NCBI GenBank assembly: GCA_030035585.1
Contig: CM057463.1
Location: 141,578,736-141,642,735, forward strand
Length of the DNA stretch: 64,000 bases
Origin: Dugong dugon
Lineage: Eukaryota; Chordata; Mammalia; Sirenia; Dugongidae
Reading direction: 5' to 3'
The number at the start of each line of letters is the position of its first letter. The first letter of the stretch is position 1. Both the position numbers and the translations under genes were made by a program. The notes under the pieces were generated by a model, which saw only the letters and a program-made list of their open reading frames with translations, had not been told where the DNA came from and did no database searches. Positions 60,161-64,000 of this stretch are shown here, in pieces.

Positions 60161-62205
60161 CTAGGCCTGCACTCTCCAGCCTTCTCCCACTCAGGGAACA
60201 TTGGAGAAAGCAGCTTGTGCTGGGCAGACTCTTTCTTGTAACAAAACTGAAAACTTAAGTAGATTCAGTTAAGCAGCTTGAAGGAGAAGGCTGTCTTTTG
60301 CTTTCTCTTTCATATGGTGAATAGGAAACTAAAACTCACTGCTAACAAATGTTTTACTCAGGAGAAGTACGGTTTTGCCTCGTTAGCCTTCCAGAATGGG
60401 AGAAACGCGGTTTCTCTTCTCCTTTAGCGATACCGTGTGTAAAGCCCTATTCTCAGCTTCGCAGCACAGAATGCCTCGAGGAATGCTGGAATGTCTGAAC
60501 GGCTTCAACTACTTGAAAGGGAGAAAAGTCATACGCTTTATCCACGTAGACAATGCACAGGCAACTTTCTTAGGCATGTAACCCAGAGGGACTTTCCAAC
60601 ACAGAAAGTGAATCGTGCTCCATTCCTCCCCAGACTGAGAGCAACAAGCTCTTGCATTCTCTTTCAGGCAGGGAAGAAGCTACAGGCTCCTGTAAAGCAT
60701 ACAAGCTTTAGTCAGCAAAACTGAACCTCTTCTGCTGTCCTCTAGCTGAAGGCAGACAATCTGCCTCTTTGGCTTTGAAAGCCAGTAATACCTTCATTCC
60801 CTGGTATGCGAAATTCCCTTGGAAATCCAGGGGATTCAAATACTTGCTAGGCCTGCACTCTCCAGCCTTCTCCCACTCAGGGAACATTGGAGAAAGCAGC
60901 TTGTGCTGGGCAGACTCTTTCTTGTAACAAAACTGAAAACTTAAGTAGATTCAGTTAAGCAGCTTGAAGGAGAAGGCTGTCTTTTGCTTTCTCTTTCATA
61001 TGGTGAATAGGAAACTAAAACTCACTGCTAACAAATGTTTTACTCAGGAGAAGTACGGTTTTGCCTCGTTAGCCTTCCAGAATGGGAGAAACGCGGTTTC
61101 TCTTCTCCTTTAGCGATACCGTGTGTAAAGCCCTATTCTCAGCTTCGCAGCACAGAATGCCTCGAGGAATGCTGGAAAGTCTGAACGGCTTCAACTACTT
61201 GAAAGGGAGAAAAGTCATACGCTTTATCCACGTAGACAATGCACAGGCAACTTTCTTAGGCATGTAACCCAGAGGGACTTTCCAACACAGAAAGTGAATC
61301 GTGCTCCGTTCCTCCCCAGACTGAGAGCAACAAGCTCTGGCTTTCTCTTTCAGGCAGGGAAGAAGCTACATGCTCGTGTTAGGCACACAAGCTTTAGTCA
61401 GCAAATCTGAACCTCTTCTATTGTCCTCTAGCTGTCTACCTGTCTGGCTTTGAAAGCCAACAGTACCTTCATTCCCTGGTACGCAAACTTCCCTTAGAAA
61501 CCCAGAGGTTACAAATACTTGCTGGGCCTGCACTCTCCAGCCTTCTCCCACTCAGAGAACATTGGCGAAAGCAGCTTTGCTGGGCGGACTCTTTCCTCTA
61601 AGAAAACTGAAAACTTAAGTAGATTCAGTTAAGCAGCTTGAAGGAGAACCTTGTATTTTCCTATCTCTTTCATGTGGTGAATGGGGAACTTAGAATTGCT
61701 GCTAACAAAGTTTCTACTCAGCACAACTACGGTTTTGCCTTCTTCGCGTTCCAGAATGGGAGAAACGCGGTTTCCTTCTCCTTTAGCGGTACCGTCTGTA
61801 AAGCCCTAATCTCAGCTTCGCAGCGCAGAATGCCTCCCGGATTGATGGAAAGTCTGAACGGCTTCAACTACTTGAAAGGGAGAAAAGTCATACGCTTTAT
61901 TCAGGTAGACAATGCACAGGCAACTTTCTTAGGCATGTAACCCAGAGGGACTTTCCAACACAGAAAGTGGATCGTGCTCCGTTCCTCCCCAGACTGAGAG
62001 CAACAAGCTCTTGCTTTCTCTTTCAGGCAGGGAAGAAGCTACCGGCTCCTGTAAAGCATACAAGCTTTAGTCAGCAAAACTGAACCTCTTCTGCTGTCCT
62101 CTAGCTGAAGGCAGACAATCTGCCTGTTTGGCTTTGAAAGCCAGTAATACCTTCATTCCCTGGTATGCGAAATTCCCTTGGAAATCCAGGGGATTCAAAT
62201 ACTTG
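60161..62205 (+). repeat. HOR block A1-C-D (3-mer, 2,045 bp)
   Basis: Monomers start at 60161 (A1), 60847 (C) and 61522 (D). This is the return of the A1-C-D unit last seen at 6151-8195. The A1 copy reads AACCCAGAGGG where the other A1 copies read AACACAGAGGG. Confidence 0.93.
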
Positions 62206-64000
62206 CTAGGCCTGCACTCTCCAGCCTTCTCCCACTCAGGGAACATTGGAGAAAGCAGCTTGTGCTGGGCAGACTCTTTCTTGTAACAAAACTGAAAACT
62301 TAAGTAGATTCAGTTAAGCAGCTTGAAGGAGAAGGCTGTCTTTTGCTTTCTCTTTCATATGGTGAATAGGAAACTAAAACTCACTGCTAACAAATGTTTT
62401 ACTCAGGAGAAGTACGGTTTTGCCTCGTTAGCCTTCCAGAATGGGAGAAACGCGGTTTCTCTTCTCCTTTAGCGATACCGTGTGTAAAGCCCTATTCTCA
62501 GCTTCGCAGCACAGAATGCCTCGAGGAATGCTGGAATGTCTGAACGGCTTCAACTACTTGAAAGGGAGAAAAGTCATACGCTTTATCCACGTAGACAATG
62601 CACAGGCAACTTTCTTAGGCATGTAACACAGAGGGACTTTCCAACACAGAAAGTGAATCGTGCTCCGTTCCTCCCCAGACTGAGAGCAACAAGCTCTTGC
62701 TTTCTCTTTCAGGCAGGGAAGAAGCTACATGCTCGTGTTAGGCACACAAGCTATAGTCAGCAAATCTGAACCTCTTCTATTGTCCTCTAGCTGAAGGCAC
62801 ACACTCTACCTGTCTGGCTTTGAAAGCCAACAGTACCATCATTCCCTGGCATGCAAACTTCCCTTAGAAACCCAGGGGATACAAATACTTGCTGGGCCTG
62901 CACCGTCCAGCCTTCTCCCACTCAGAGAACATTGGAGAAAGCAGCTTTGCTGGGCGGACTCTTTCCTCTAAGAAAACTGAAAACTTAAGTAGATTCAGTT
63001 AAGCAGCTTGAAGGAGAACGCTGTATTTTCCTATGTCTTTCATGTGGTGAATGGGGAACTTACAATTGCTGCTAACAAAATTTCTACTCAGCACAACTAC
63101 GGTTTTGCCTCCTTCGCGTTCCAGAATGGGATAAACGCGGTTTCTCTTCTCCTTTAGCGATACCGTGTGTAAAGCCCTATTCTCAGCTTCGCAGCACAGA
63201 ATGCCTCGAGGAATGCATGCTGGAAAGTCTGAACGGCTTCAACTACTTGAAAGGGAGAAAAGTCATACGCTTTATCCAGGTAGACAATGCACAGGCAACT
63301 TTCTTAGGCATGTAACACAGAGGGACTTTCCAACACAGAAAGTGAATCGTGCTCCGTTCCTCCCCAGACTGAGAGCAACAAGCTCTTGCTTTCTCTTTCA
63401 GGCAGGGAAGAAGCTACCGGCTCCTGTAAAGCATACAAGCTTTAGTCAGCAAAACTGAACCTCTTCTGCTGTCCTCTAGCTGAAGGCAGACAATCTGCCT
63501 GTTTGGCTTTGAAAGCCAGTAATACCTTCATTCCCTGGTATGCGAAATTCCCTTGGAAATCCAGGGGATTCAAATACTTGCTAGGCCTGCACTCTCCAGC
63601 CTTCTCCCACTCAGGGAACATTGGAGAAAGCAGCTTGTGCTGGGCAGACTCTTTCTTGTAACAAAACTGAAAACTTAAGTAGATTCAGTTAAGCAGCTTG
63701 AAGGAGAAGGCTGTCTTTTGCTTTCTCTTTCATATGGTGAATAGGAAACTAAAACTCACTGCTAACAAATGTTTTACTCAGGAGAAGTACGGTTTTGCCT
63801 CGTTAGCCTTCCAGAATGGGAGAAACGCGGTTTCTCTTCTCCTTTAGCGATACCGTGTGTAAAGCCCTATTCTCAGCTTCGCAGCACAGAATGCCTCGAG
63901 GAATGCTGGAAAGTCTGAACGGCTTCAACTACTTGAAAGGGAGAAAAGTCATACGCTTTATCCACGTAGACAATGCACAGGCAACTTTCTTAGGCATGTA
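62206..64000 (+). repeat. Incomplete HOR A2-B-(C), cut by window end
   Basis: Monomers start at 62206 (A2), 62892 (B) and 63581. The last is represented by 420 bp and has a C-type front (CACTCAGGGAAC, GAAAGTCTGAAC, CCACGTAGAC). The segment that would show the 11-bp C deletion lies outside the window, so X cannot be excluded. The A2 copy has a private CACACTCTACC near 62800. Confidence 0.9.

Larger units (their letters stand above)
1..64000 (+). repeat. Tandem satellite array, ~686-bp monomer, higher-order structure
   Basis: The same sequence recurs head to tail throughout, in one orientation. I located 94 monomer starts by following the junction where the TTCAAATACTTG-like monomer end meets the CTAGGCCTGCACTCTCC-like monomer start. 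Spacings between starts are only 675, 682, 683, 684, 685, 686, 688, 689 or 690 bp. No stretch over about 20 bp falls outside the repeat. Satellites of this size and order are typical of centromeric or pericentromeric heterochromatin in eukaryotes; that location is inferred. I do not recognise the family by name. Both window edges lie inside the array. Confidence 0.98.

Noticed and set aside
1..64000. CRISPR array or bacterial repeat locus
   Set aside because: Units are about 686 bp with no unique spacers and no cas genes, and the structure is that of a eukaryotic satellite.

Overview
The whole 64,000-base window is one uninterrupted satellite DNA array. It holds 93 complete head-to-tail monomers of 675-690 bp and a 420-bp partial monomer at the right edge, all in the same orientation. 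I see no unique sequence, transposon, inversion or convincing gene. Monomer boundaries are phased to the first base of the window, which is an arbitrary choice. The array almost certainly continues past both edges.

The organism cannot be named from this sequence, and I do not recognise the satellite family. A long, highly homogenised array with higher-order repeats (HORs) points to a eukaryotic centromeric or pericentromeric region. Monomer 1 is about 45.6% GC (hand count) and has 13 CpGs where about 36 are expected, which suits a CpG-methylating genome such as a vertebrate. That placement is inference.

Diagnostic bases and lengths sort the monomers into these types: A1 and A2 (686 bp), X (686, a recombinant of C and A1 or E sequence), B (689), C (675), D (684, or 683 in variant D'), E (690), F (682), G (684), H (685), I (684) and J (689). 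The core unit is a 12-monomer HOR, A2-B-C-D-E-F-G-H-I-J-C-D. It is exactly 8,207 bp and occurs complete three times (14353-22559, 25294-33500, 47861-56067). Between and around these copies lie shorter forms whose lengths differ from 8,207 by whole monomers: an 8-mer (5,475), a 7-mer (4,792), 6-mers (4,093) and 4-mers (2,734). There are also A1-C-D 3-mers (about 2,045).

Layout: 1-14352 contains only A, B, C, D, E and X monomers in short HORs. 14353-33500 holds two complete 12-mers joined by a 2,734-bp linker. 33501-47860 holds three progressively shorter derivatives. 47861-56067 is the third complete 12-mer. 56068-64000 returns to short HORs without F-J. Longer duplications overlie this, at offsets of 10,941 and 12,300 bp, and copies share private variants at those exact spacings.

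Within a monomer there is evidence of an ancient internal duplication (two halves of about 355 and 331 bp), a CpG-retaining segment of about 245 bp flanked by CpG-depleted sequence, a CENP-B-box-like motif restricted to D monomers with 8 of 9 core positions, and small dyads. Short open frames recur in every monomer. They are judged non-coding because monomer length is not a multiple of three and indels between types break or shift the frames.
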